From positions 1-40,180 of the forward strand of contig JAQCLD010000032.1 of the NCBI GenBank assembly GCA_027592785.1: a stretch of DNA of 40,180 bases, written 5' to 3'. Shown here piece after piece: positions 9,763 to 17,947 of the stretch. The notes beneath the pieces were generated by a model that saw only the letters and a program-made list of their open reading frames with translations, ran no database searches and was not told where the DNA came from. Made by a program: the position numbers and the translations under genes. This DNA is from Acidobacteriota bacterium (GTDB taxonomy: Bacteria > Acidobacteriota > Terriglobia > Bryobacterales > UBA6623). Position 1 is the stretch's first letter; each line of letters opens with the position of its first letter.

Positions 9763-10628
9763 ACGCTTTTGTGAAGTTTCTGGGGGAGAGAACCGACGCT
9801 CGGCCGCTGGCTGTGGCTCGGATCGTGATCGGCGGCGTGGCGTTCCTTAGAGCACTGGTGAGTTATCACCTTTTTGATAGGGTTCTGATTTAGGGAGTGG
9901 TTCGCGCCCGGGAATACGAGTGGGTTCCCGATATGACGCGCGCGGCGATGCCCTGGTACACGGGCGTTTGGCTGTTGGTCGCGGCGGCGTTTGCGCTGGG
10001 CTACCGCACGCGCCTGAGCGGTACGATTTTGTTCGGTCTGATCGTTTATCACTTGGCGGCCGGCCAGTCGTTCTTCTGGAGTCACATCTACTTTCTGGGC
10101 TGCTTGGTTCTGCTGCTTACGGTTGCCGATGCGGGGGCTGATTTGTCGCGCGACTGGATGTCTAGAGGCGGAGGAAGGCGAACCGTGCCGCGGTGGGGCG
10201 TTGCGCTGCTCAAGCTACACATCACGATTGTCTATGGCTTCGCGGCGATCGCTAAGCTGAACCCCGAGTTTCTATCCGGCGCAGTGCTGGAGAGAGCCTT
10301 GCTGCGTCCCGAGTTCCTGAAGACTCCGGAAATAGTGGTTGCGTTGGCTTGGAGCTCAGTCGCGTTTGAGGGCTGCATGGCGATCGCGCTGTGGATGAAA
10401 CCGCTCAGGTCTTGGGCGATCGTGGCGGGTGTTTTGTTCCACGCCGCAATTCCAGTGTCGATTGGACTGACCGGAGGACTTGTTGTATTCTCAGCGTCGA
10501 TCGTCGGAACTTATGTCTTGTTCCTGGACAGGGAAGAGTTCGCCGCGGCAGAGAGCTTCGTGTTGAGGGCTTTGGATGCCATTGGGTTTCGGCGAGCCCG
10601 CATGTTTTTAGCATCGCCGCGAAACTAA
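9759..10628 (+). pseudogene. HTTM-domain membrane protein interrupted by in-frame TAG
   Basis: Read through, this is a 289-residue polytopic membrane protein of the HTTM class, the membrane domain shared with vitamin-K-dependent gamma-carboxylase. The opening (TDARPLAVARIVIGG) and the AKLNPEFLSGAVLE segment are typical of the family. Codon 45 (9891-9893) is TAG, splitting it into a 44-codon leader and a 243-codon remainder (9897-10628) in the same frame; no frameshift is present. The remainder has a GTG at 9900 but no ribosome site, and has lost the first helix. It overlaps the preceding gene by ATGA. It is most simply a pseudogene; readthrough is the alternative. Confidence 0.75.
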
Positions 10629-10668
10629 CCCTTGCGCAGGTTCGTACGTCTAGAGGTCGAGGCGCCCC

Positions 10669-13125
10669 ATGGAAACCTTTTTTCAGGATCTCAAACACTC
10701 GCTGCGGATGTTCCGGCAGAACCCCGCATTCACCTTCGCTGCAGTGGCGGCGCTAGCTCTTGGTATTGGCGCGAATACGGCGATCTTTTCGGTGGTCAAC
10801 ACCGTACTGTTGTCGCCGCTGGACCTCTACGAACCGGATCGCGTTGTGCAGGTCCGGGTGACGTCGCCGCAAGGCAACAATCCTGGCGGTTCGCCAGCCA
10901 AGTTTGCTCACTGGAAGACCGTAGACGACGTTTTGGAGATGATTGCGGCTAACCGGACAGGCGTTGTGAACTACACGGGTGGCGATGAACCCGAACAGGT
11001 TCGCTCCGGTACTGTCTCCGCCGAATACTTCCGGCTTTTCGGCGCTCGCCTCATACAGGGCCGCGCCTTCACGCCAGAGGAGGATCTGCCTAATGGTCCT
11101 CGTGCGGCTGTTATCAGCCATTCGTTCTGGGAACGTCGTTTTGATACCGACCCCGATGTTTTGGGTCGGTCTATCGTGCTGGGCGGCGTGTCTTATACGG
11201 TCGTCGGCGTAATGGACCAGAGCTTTAGCACAGCTGATTTTGGGCAGACGCCCGACATTTGGCTTCCTTTCCAACTCGATCCAAATAGCACTGACCAAGG
11301 CCACTACTTCGGCATCAATGCCAGGCTGAAGCCAGGCGTGACGGTGGAGCAAGCGCGGGCGCGTTTGCAATCCGCCACGGAGGCGTATCGAGAGAAGTTT
11401 CCGCAATTTGGAGAGAACCAAGTCTTCGATGTTCTTCCTTTGCGCGAAGCGTTGGTGGCTAACTCTCGGACGACATTATTTGTACTGATGGGGGCGGTCG
11501 GTTTTGTGTTGCTGATCGCCTGCGCCAATGTCGCCAATTTGCTGTTGGCGCGGGCCACGGGGCGGCGGCGTGAAATCGCGATCCGCTCGGCGATTGGGGC
11601 CGGTCGCGGCAGGATCATCCGGCAACTGTTGACAGAGAGCGTGCTGCTGGCGACGATTGCGGGGGGTGTGGGCCTGGCGCTGGGCGCCGCGGGAATTCGC
11701 GCCTTGTTGGCGGTGAATACCGCGGGACTGCCGCGAATCGGTCAAGACGGCGCGTTGGTGAGCCTTGATTGGCGGGTCATGGGCTTTACTCTCGCCGCTT
11801 CGATTGTGACCGGAGTCTTGTTTGGGCTCCTCCCGGCGATGCAGGGATCCCGCGCGGATCTGAGCGGCGCATTGAAGGAAGGAGGCGGGCGATCGGGCTC
11901 GAGCTTCCGGCAGAATAAAGCGCGGTCTTTGCTGATCGTGACCGAGGTGGCGCTGGCGCTGGTGCTGCTTGTCGGATCGACGTTGCTGATCCGCACTTCT
12001 CTAGCGCTCGGCGAAGTAGACCCTGGTTTCAGCGTGACGAATGTAGTCACTATGCGCATGTCGCTGGCGGAGGAGCGCTTCGCGACGTCGGAATCGGTCG
12101 AGCAGCTGGTCGAGGAAGGCGTGCGGCGGATGGAGGCCTTGCCGGGTGTCGAGGTAAGCAGCGCTACTTGCTGAGTCCCGTTGCAGGGCGGGTACGGTTT
12201 GCCGTTCGTGATCGCCGGCAGGCCGTTGGAAGGTCCGTCCCATGGCGGCGGCGGATGGCTGACCGTTTCGCCGGGTTACTTCGACGTGTTCCAGATTCCG
12301 GTGAATCGCGGGCGGGCTTTTGAGATCCGCGACAATTCCGCCGGGCCGCCCGTGGTCATCATTAACGAAGCGATGGCGCGCGAATTCTGGCCCGAGGGCA
12401 ATCCGTTGGAAGACCGGCTGATCATCGGCCGCGGCGTGATGCGGGAATTCAACGACGAACCAGAGCGACAGATTGTTGGGATTGTGGGTGACGTCCGCGA
12501 CTCGGGTCTGAACAACGACCCACGGCCGCGCATGTATGTGCCGCAGGCCCAAATCTCCGACGCGGCGAACGTGCTCAACACCGGCATTATGCCCTTGTCT
12601 TGGGTGGTACGCACGGCCGGAAATTCGTCAGCGTTGACAGAGCAAATTCAGGCGGAGTTGCGGCAGGCCAGCGGCTTGCCAGTGGCGAACGTGGAGTCGA
12701 TGGAAGAGATTGTGTCGAACTCGCTCTCGCGGCAGAAGTTCAACATGTGGCTGATGACGGTTTTTAGATTTGTGGCGATGTTGCTGGCGGCGATCGGCAT
12801 CTACGGGCTGATGGCTTATTCGGTGCAGCAACGCACGCAAGAGATCGGTGTCCGCTTGGCGCTGGGGGCGCGCCTGGACCAGGTGCGCAACATGGTGGTG
12901 GCGCAAGGCATGAAGCTGGCTCTCGCAGGCGTCGTCATTGGTATCGGCGCTGCATATGGCTTGACGCAGTTTATCGCCACGTTCCTGTTCGGGGTGGAAG
13001 CGCACGACCTGGCAACTTTCGTTGCTGTTCCCGTTGTGCTCAGCCTCGTCGCGCTAGTTGCTGTCTGGATCCCTGCTCGACGCGCTAGTCGCGTGGAACC
13101 GCTGAAGGCGTTGCGCTACGAATAG
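10669..13125 (+). pseudogene. ADOP-type FtsX/MacB permease interrupted by in-frame TGA
   Basis: Read through, an 818-residue permease with the layout of the acidobacterial duplicated-orphan permeases: N-terminal MacB_PCD block (helix about residues 20-43, periplasmic domain to about 265), FtsX domain with three helices (about 270-450), then a second periplasmic block and C-terminal FtsX domain (about 690-818, ending in IPARRASRVEPLKALRYE). No ATPase gene is adjacent, as usual for this class. Codon 502 (12172-12174) is TGA, directly after a TGC Cys codon, giving pieces 10669-12174 and 12175-13125 in one frame. Both pieces keep good coding character, so the lesion is recent, or the codon is recoded. 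The final stop is TAG. Confidence 0.85.
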
Positions 13126-13142
13126 CGGCGCGCCAAGTGAGC

Positions 13143-13148
13143 TATGAT
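13143..13148 (+). promoter_or_regulatory. -10 element (TATGAT) before the lipoprotein gene
   Basis: TATGAT (5 of 6) ends 9 nt before the ATG at 13158; there is no Shine-Dalgarno sequence in between. Confidence 0.4.
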
Positions 13149-13157
13149 CTGCGGATC

Positions 13158-13829
13158 ATGCGCTCTATCTACGCTCTGCTGTTTGTTGTTGCCACAGTCG
13201 CCTGTACCGAGGCGCCGCCTGAACCGGAATCCCTGGTCGGCGAGGGTGGGCCTATCGTCATCGAGGCGGAATCGTTCGACCGGCAAACTCACACGGACGT
13301 GCGGCGATGGTACGTCACGTCGGCAACCGTTGGCGCCCCGGCGGACCTGAGGGATCTGGATCCGTCTCATGCGGCGGCGGCGAGCGGCGGCGCGTATCTA
13401 GAGATCTTACCGGATACGCGGGCGACGCCTGAAGAAGAGTTGGTGGTGGGCGAGAACTTCATCAATGAGCCGGGACGCATGGCTGTCCTCGAATACGACT
13501 TGGAGTTTGATGCCGCGGGCCGCTACTACGTGTGGGTGAGTATCTATTCAACGGGCCCGGACGACAACGGCATCCACGTGGGGCTTGACGGCGAGTGGCC
13601 GGACTCGGGCCAACGCATGCAGTGGTGCGAAGGCAAGGACGCTTGGACTTGGGCCAGCCGGCAGCGGACCGAAGAGGAGCATTGCGGCGTACCCGGCCTG
13701 ATCTACTTGGATGTCGCAACGCCGGGGCCGCGCGTGGTGCAGTTCTCGATGCGCGAGGATGGCTTTGAGTTTGATCGCTTTGCCTTGACCATAGACGCGG
13801 AGTTCGACCCGGCGGCGCTGAAGGAATAA
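13158..13829 (+). CDS. Lipoprotein with carbohydrate-binding-like beta-sandwich
   Basis: A 223-residue protein with a lipoprotein signal (RSIYALLFVVATVACTEA, lipobox Cys about residue 16). The rest reads as one beta-sandwich beginning IVIEAESFD and containing GRYYVWVSIYSTGPDDNGIH, the pattern of CBM6-like or glycosyl-hydrolase accessory modules seen in Planctomycetes and Acidobacteria. It would sit on the cell surface or in the periplasm and bind a glycan; the ligand is unknown. The ATG at 13158 is chosen over 13137 because the signal begins there. A PhyH gene follows 9 nt after its stop. Confidence 0.7.
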   Translation: MRSIYALLFVVATVACTEAPPEPESLVGEGGPIVIEAESFDRQTHTDVRRWYVTSATVGAPADLRDLDPSHAAAASGGAYLEILPDTRATPEEELVVGENFINEPGRMAVLEYDLEFDAAGRYYVWVSIYSTGPDDNGIHVGLDGEWPDSGQRMQWCEGKDAWTWASRQRTEEEHCGVPGLIYLDVATPGPRVVQFSMREDGFEFDRFALTIDAEFDPAALKE

Positions 13830-13832
13830 AAT
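13827..13832 (+). promoter_or_regulatory. -10 element (TAAAAT) before the PhyH gene
   Basis: TAAAAT lies across the stop codon of the upstream gene and ends 6 nt before the ATG at 13839. The octamer TAAAATAG recurs at 15408 in front of the glycosyltransferase with identical spacing. Confidence 0.45.
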
Positions 13833-13838
13833 AGAACC

Positions 13839-14663
13839 ATGCAGTTCAAAGCCGTCCCCGAAGAGCAAGACCTCCAAAAGCTGGTCCGCCAGTTTCAGTT
13901 CTTCGAGAGCCGGACGACGGACCCGAAGAGCCTCACGCGGGCCGATATCGAAGCGTATAACCGCGACGGTTATCTGAAGTCGATCGGCGCACTCAGCGAC
14001 GAGGAGGTCATGGACTTCCGCGGATACTTCGATGATTTGTTGGCCAAGGTGATCGCTGCCGGCGGAGACTCCTACTCGATCAGTACGGCGCATCTGAAGC
14101 ATGGGCGCGTCTATGACCTGCTGACGCATCCGCGGATTGTCGCGGCGGTTCGCGACATTCTGGGTGACGACGTCGTCGGCTGGGGCTCGCACTTTTTCTG
14201 CAAAATGCCGCATGACGGCAAGGCTGTCGCCTGGCATCAGGACGGCAGCTACTGGCCGCTGACGCCGTCGAAGACGGCCACGGTTTGGCTGGCCATCGAC
14301 GACGCCGACACCGAGAACGCTTGCATGCAATTCATCTCGGGCTCGCATCAGTTCGGGCACATCCCCTACCGAACCAGCAGCGACGCGGAAGGCAACGTGC
14401 TCAATCAGACGGTCGACAACCCGCTGCAGTACGGCTCGCTAGTAAACGATGAGTTGAAGGCGGGAGAAATTTCTATCCACGCCGACTTGCTGCTGCATGG
14501 TTCGGAGGCGAATGACTCGGACCGGCGCCGATGCGGTTTGACGTTGCGCTATTGCGCTGCCGACGTACGTGCGGGGTCGGGCTGGGAAGCGAAGGGCGTT
14601 GTTGTGAGTGGCCAGGATCCTTCGGGACACTGGGCGAATCCGCAACGACCGGCGGAAGACTAG
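13839..14663 (+). CDS. PhyH-family Fe(II)/2-oxoglutarate dioxygenase
   Basis: A 274-residue cytosolic dioxygenase of the phytanoyl-CoA hydroxylase family. The iron triad is visible: His133 and Asp135 (WHQDGSYWP) and distal His220 (LLLHGSEAND), followed by arginines suited to hold the 2-oxoglutarate carboxylate. The GSH segment and LTRADIEAYNRDGYL opening are usual for bacterial PhyH proteins. The substrate is unknown. It follows a carbohydrate-binding lipoprotein by 9 nt but has its own -10 element 6 nt before the ATG. It ends in TAG. Confidence 0.9.
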   Translation: MQFKAVPEEQDLQKLVRQFQFFESRTTDPKSLTRADIEAYNRDGYLKSIGALSDEEVMDFRGYFDDLLAKVIAAGGDSYSISTAHLKHGRVYDLLTHPRIVAAVRDILGDDVVGWGSHFFCKMPHDGKAVAWHQDGSYWPLTPSKTATVWLAIDDADTENACMQFISGSHQFGHIPYRTSSDAEGNVLNQTVDNPLQYGSLVNDELKAGEISIHADLLLHGSEANDSDRRRCGLTLRYCAADVRAGSGWEAKGVVVSGQDPSGHWANPQRPAED

Positions 14664-14889
14664 GCTCCCGGCTCGGGATCAATTCCGTTACGGTGCGATT
14701 AGCGGACGCTAGGGGCAGCGGTGTAACGCCCGACGTATCAACGGGTATGGTGCGCTGGTCAGAGCCTAATCTTTTTGACCCCGTTCGTTTCGTCAGCCAG
14801 GGCTTTATTCTTGACTAGGGCTGATAACGAGGCGCGCGGTTTCGGCGCAGCGGCGGATGTGCCGCCTAGGAGGAGCAGAGCGACGATTG
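14664..14889. other. Non-coding gap between PhyH gene and orphan ORF
   Basis: 226 bp with no credible gene. A short TCCCG/CGGGA stem with a GCT loop lies just after the PhyH stop (14671-14683) but has no U-run. The two flanking genes converge. Confidence 0.4.
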
Positions 14890-15288
14890 TTAGCCGCAGC
14901 TATGCTGCCCTCCGGGGCCGAGTCTGTAGATCCGTGCAGGATCATCGGCAAGCACAAGCTCATCTATGACTTGGCTGCTGTCGCCGCCGCAGTGCACTCG
15001 TAAGTCGCCACGACCGAAGGCGCCAGACGAGAATCCATAGATGATCAAGAGGTTCTCGCACGAGCCGGCTCCCGTCACCTCGACGGCTGTTACCGACTCG
15101 CCATTGATGGTCTTGTCGAAAACCTGTAGGACCTCGCTGTTGTAGTACGCTCTTGCAATACGCAATCTGCCAACCGTTCCTCGCGAGAACAAGGTAGTCG
15201 TCGACCCCTCCGAAACGATCCAGTCGTGCCGCGCCCCGATGGACGATCGAGTCATTCGACAAGTCATAGTCATGGTCTCCTGCGCCAT
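14890..15288 (-). CDS. Hypothetical small protein
   Basis: About 132 residues, mostly beta-strand-like, with four cysteines (one near residue 10, two in the middle, one at the C-terminus). I do not recognise a family. The frame is open to 15405, overlapping no other gene, but the upstream part is unlike a signal peptide. Possible ATGs are at 15288 and 15267, the latter with AGGAG 9 nt upstream. No hydrophobic signal is visible. It is flanked by non-coding DNA on one side and a divergent glycosyltransferase on the other. Confidence 0.45.
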   Translation of the reverse strand: MAQETMTMTCRMTRSSIGARHDWIVSEGSTTTLFSRGTVGRLRIARAYYNSEVLQVFDKTINGESVTAVEVTGAGSCENLLIIYGFSSGAFGRGDLRVHCGGDSSQVIDELVLADDPARIYRLGPGGQHSCG

Positions 15289-15407
15289 ATTGGCGGTTTG
15301 AATCCCCTCACTAACGAAAGCGGAAACTAGCGGCGAATCGGGCCATTGACGCCAAAAAGACGCGTATTCGCCGCAGAGAGCGTGGATTGGGCGCCGGCCC
15401 AACACGG

Positions 15408-15413
15408 TAAAAT
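15408..15413 (+). promoter_or_regulatory. -10 element (TAAAAT) before the glycosyltransferase gene
   Basis: TAAAAT ends 6 nt before the ATG at 15420, in the same TAAAATAGA context and spacing as at 13827. Confidence 0.45.
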
Positions 15414-15419
15414 AGACCG

Positions 15420-16442
15420 ATGGCCTTTCCGGGATTTGACGAGGGCAAGCGGAAGATTCTCTTCTTTTCGCGGGGGCGAGGCAGGGGACATGCGATCCCG
15501 GATATGGAGATCGTCAAGGAGTTGACGAAGGACCACGAGGATGTTCAGGTGCGCTTTGTCAGCTATGGGACGGGTGCGCGGACGATCGAGCAATACGGGT
15601 TTCCGCTCATTGATGTCGGCTTGCCGGATCAGGCTTCGCACACAGCGATGACGGTAATCGCGGGACAGTTGATCGGCTCGCTTGATCCGGACCTTGTCGT
15701 GTCACACGAGGAGTTTGCGGCACTGCCGGCGGCCAAAATTTTCAACAGGCGGACCGTTGGCATCACGGACTGGTTCGTTGAGCCCGGGCAGCTGTCGATG
15801 GCTTGTTTGGGTTACGCGGATAAGATTCTGTTTATCGATGAGCCGGGAATCTTTGAAGAGCCGCCCTCCGTCCAGGGGCGGGTCGAGTATGTCGGGCCGA
15901 TTTTGCGCGAGTTTCAGTACGGTCCCGAAGATCGCGGCCGCGCGCGTTCAGAACTGAATATCCCTTCGGATGCGTTCGTCGTCGCCGTCCTGCCCGGCAG
16001 CTGGACCGAAGAGAAGGTTCCGATCTTTGACGCGGTGATGGAGGCTTACGACGCCCTAGACAAACCGTACAAGTTCCTCATCTGGGTCGCTGGCTCGGAC
16101 CATGAGAGGCTCGGAACCCGGCTCGCAGGCCGGCAAGACGTCCTCGTTGTGGAGTGCGATCCGGTCATCGAACGCATAATGGTCGCCGCCGACGTGGCCG
16201 TCACGAAGTGTACCCGCAAGACGCACGTCGAACTGGCCGCACTGGGAACGGCCTCCGTGGGGTTGTACGGCGGACTCAACTCCGTTGATCAAGTGCGGGT
16301 GTCGAAGCTGGCCACAGTGCTGGCGCCGGAGGCGTTCACTCTGGACCGCGAATATCCGAGATTCGCCGGCCGCATCCAGGGCAGCGAGAGACCGGCGAGA
16401 CGCATTGCCGAATCGTGTTTAGCTCTGCACGCAGGTCAGTGA
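15420..16442 (+). CDS. GT-B glycosyltransferase (MurG/GT28-like)
   Basis: A 340-residue cytosolic protein with the two Rossmann domains of GT-B glycosyltransferases. The N-terminal domain starts KILFFSRGRGRGHAIPDMEIV, with the glycine-rich loop and the His typical of MurG and UGT relatives. The C-terminal domain (from about residue 190, VVAVLPGSWTEEKVP) ends with an AADVAVTKCTRKTHVELAALG segment corresponding to the nucleotide-sugar-binding region. Donor and acceptor are unknown. It is monocistronic, with a TAAAAT hexamer 6 nt before the ATG and no Shine-Dalgarno sequence. Confidence 0.85.
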   Translation: MAFPGFDEGKRKILFFSRGRGRGHAIPDMEIVKELTKDHEDVQVRFVSYGTGARTIEQYGFPLIDVGLPDQASHTAMTVIAGQLIGSLDPDLVVSHEEFAALPAAKIFNRRTVGITDWFVEPGQLSMACLGYADKILFIDEPGIFEEPPSVQGRVEYVGPILREFQYGPEDRGRARSELNIPSDAFVVAVLPGSWTEEKVPIFDAVMEAYDALDKPYKFLIWVAGSDHERLGTRLAGRQDVLVVECDPVIERIMVAADVAVTKCTRKTHVELAALGTASVGLYGGLNSVDQVRVSKLATVLAPEAFTLDREYPRFAGRIQGSERPARRIAESCLALHAGQ

Positions 16443-16474
16443 CTAGCTTCCCCGAAAGGCAGTTGGCGGCTGGC

Positions 16475-17458
16475 CTACTTCGGGATTACAGGCTCCCCGC
16501 GTCCGGGAGGGTTGCAAGGATTGTAGCCCGGCCGGTAGCCGATCCAGGGACACTCGTAGCGACCATCGACCGGGTCAGCACAGCAATCGGAGAGACAGCC
16601 CTTGTATGTGTCCGCGGTGAAGTCGTGCTCCAACAGGCTGAGAGCCGACCGTGTGCTGAAGAAGATCCAATAGATCTGCTCGGGGAACAGATACTTTCGA
16701 CGAGTGCTGGCGTTCTGAAACTGCAGATTGGCCAAGCACCGGGCCTCTCCCGGCCGGCAGTCTCGAATCCTCTCCAATTCGGACCAAAGCCCGAGGATGT
16801 GAATGACTTCGTGGGCTAAAGCATCGACGCGCGGCGTTGACCCCAGGAAGATGCTGTACCACTCGTTGCTCCCTTTTCCTTTCGGGCAGGCCTGAGTGGT
16901 GTTTCCGACGTTCGGATAGTAAACGTTTATCGCAGACTTGTCGACGAGGCGCGGATCGATTTTGTACACGTCCGCACAAGAGACGGCAATCTGCTCCCCA
17001 GGCGTGGCGGAAACGACCTCGATGTCGGCTTTGAACGCCAGCCCGACGCTGTTCGCATAGAATACGTCGTTCAAATATGCGACGTCGCGCAGGGCTCTCT
17101 GCGTTAATTTCTTGCTCGGCCCAGTCAGCCAAATCTTCAGCTTGAGGGGATGAGAAAGCGACGGTTCAAGTTGAACCGTCGCTAGAGGCTCCACGGCGTC
17201 CCATGAGTCAGCTGCCAGCAGCTTGGGGTAGTAGCCGGGTGAGGTGATCAAGATGTCGCTTCGGCATTCGTCCTCTCGGGCAAGCAAGAGCGCGGATTGA
17301 TCCTCAAGCCACTCAAAGGTCACCTGACACTGCCGGCCATCGTACGTGATCGGATCCGCTCGGATCGGATACTGGACACCGCCCTCAGCCTGAATGGGAA
17401 TGAAGATCCGGCGTTCGGCCGCAATGCTCGTTGGCGACTCGACGCCGGAACCCCGCAT
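16475..17458 (-). CDS. Cys-rich HExxH metallopeptidase-like protein
   Basis: A 327-residue protein carrying AHEVIHILGLW, a zinc-peptidase HExxH motif in the middle of the chain (about residues 216-220). It resembles metzincins (HExxHxxGxxH) but the third His position is Ser, so the third ligand is unclear. More than ten cysteines, many in the C-terminal tail (KGCLSDCCADPVDGRYEC), suggest a disulfide-bonded exported protein, yet no signal peptide is visible at the ATG and a TGA closes the frame just upstream. It is the last gene of the sigma factor/kinase operon, 35 nt after the preceding stop. Its function is inferred only from the motif. Confidence 0.65.
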   Translation of the reverse strand: MRGSGVESPTSIAAERRIFIPIQAEGGVQYPIRADPITYDGRQCQVTFEWLEDQSALLLAREDECRSDILITSPGYYPKLLAADSWDAVEPLATVQLEPSLSHPLKLKIWLTGPSKKLTQRALRDVAYLNDVFYANSVGLAFKADIEVVSATPGEQIAVSCADVYKIDPRLVDKSAINVYYPNVGNTTQACPKGKGSNEWYSIFLGSTPRVDALAHEVIHILGLWSELERIRDCRPGEARCLANLQFQNASTRRKYLFPEQIYWIFFSTRSALSLLEHDFTADTYKGCLSDCCADPVDGRYECPWIGYRPGYNPCNPPGRGEPVIPK

Positions 17459-17493
17459 TATCGATCCTATCGATCAGACGAATCGCGCCGGCG

Positions 17494-17898
17494 TCAACAT
17501 TCGACGTGCCATTCGGAATGATCTTGAGGGCTACATTCTCCGTAGCCCTCGTGACTGAACTCAATAATCTGCGCCCAAGGCGACGTCTTGTTAGCGAACT
17601 TCTTCTGGCCTTTGGGGCGAGGGGCAAGTCCCAGCTCATCCTTCAAGCGCACGACTGCCGGTTTATCCTCGGCCACGACGTAAGGGTATTCGCTGTACTC
17701 CGCACTAAACGCCGCGGGAGACCCGTACAAGTGCTTCAGCTGCACCACGGAGCCCTCGCCGGTTCTATCTTCAAGCCGAATCATAATCGTCCGGCCTTTG
17801 GAGGCGTCGACTTGAAGCTCAGTGGCTTGTATGCACTTCCCGTTCTTTGGATTGCCCTTGGTGGCCCAATCGACTACAAGTTTCCAGATGTGTACCAT
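17494..17898 (-). CDS. Hypothetical protein in the sigma factor/kinase operon
   Basis: A 134-residue protein without recognised domains, rich in Lys and Glu, with three cysteines (two near the C-terminus, ending WHVEC). It opens with MVHIWKLVVDW. The ATG at 17898 is chosen because an AGGAGTAGG ribosome site lies upstream; the frame itself is open to a TTG at 17925. It lies 49 nt after the kinase stop and 35 nt before the metallopeptidase-like gene, so it is probably co-expressed. No signal peptide or membrane segment is seen. It could be a kinase substrate or effector; that is speculation from position. Confidence 0.6.
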   Translation of the reverse strand: MVHIWKLVVDWATKGNPKNGKCIQATELQVDASKGRTIMIRLEDRTGEGSVVQLKHLYGSPAAFSAEYSEYPYVVAEDKPAVVRLKDELGLAPRPKGQKKFANKTSPWAQIIEFSHEGYGECSPQDHSEWHVEC

Positions 17899-17947
17899 CG
17901 TTGTTTTACCTACTCCTATTGACAATTATTGGGCCTGGAAGGGCCGA

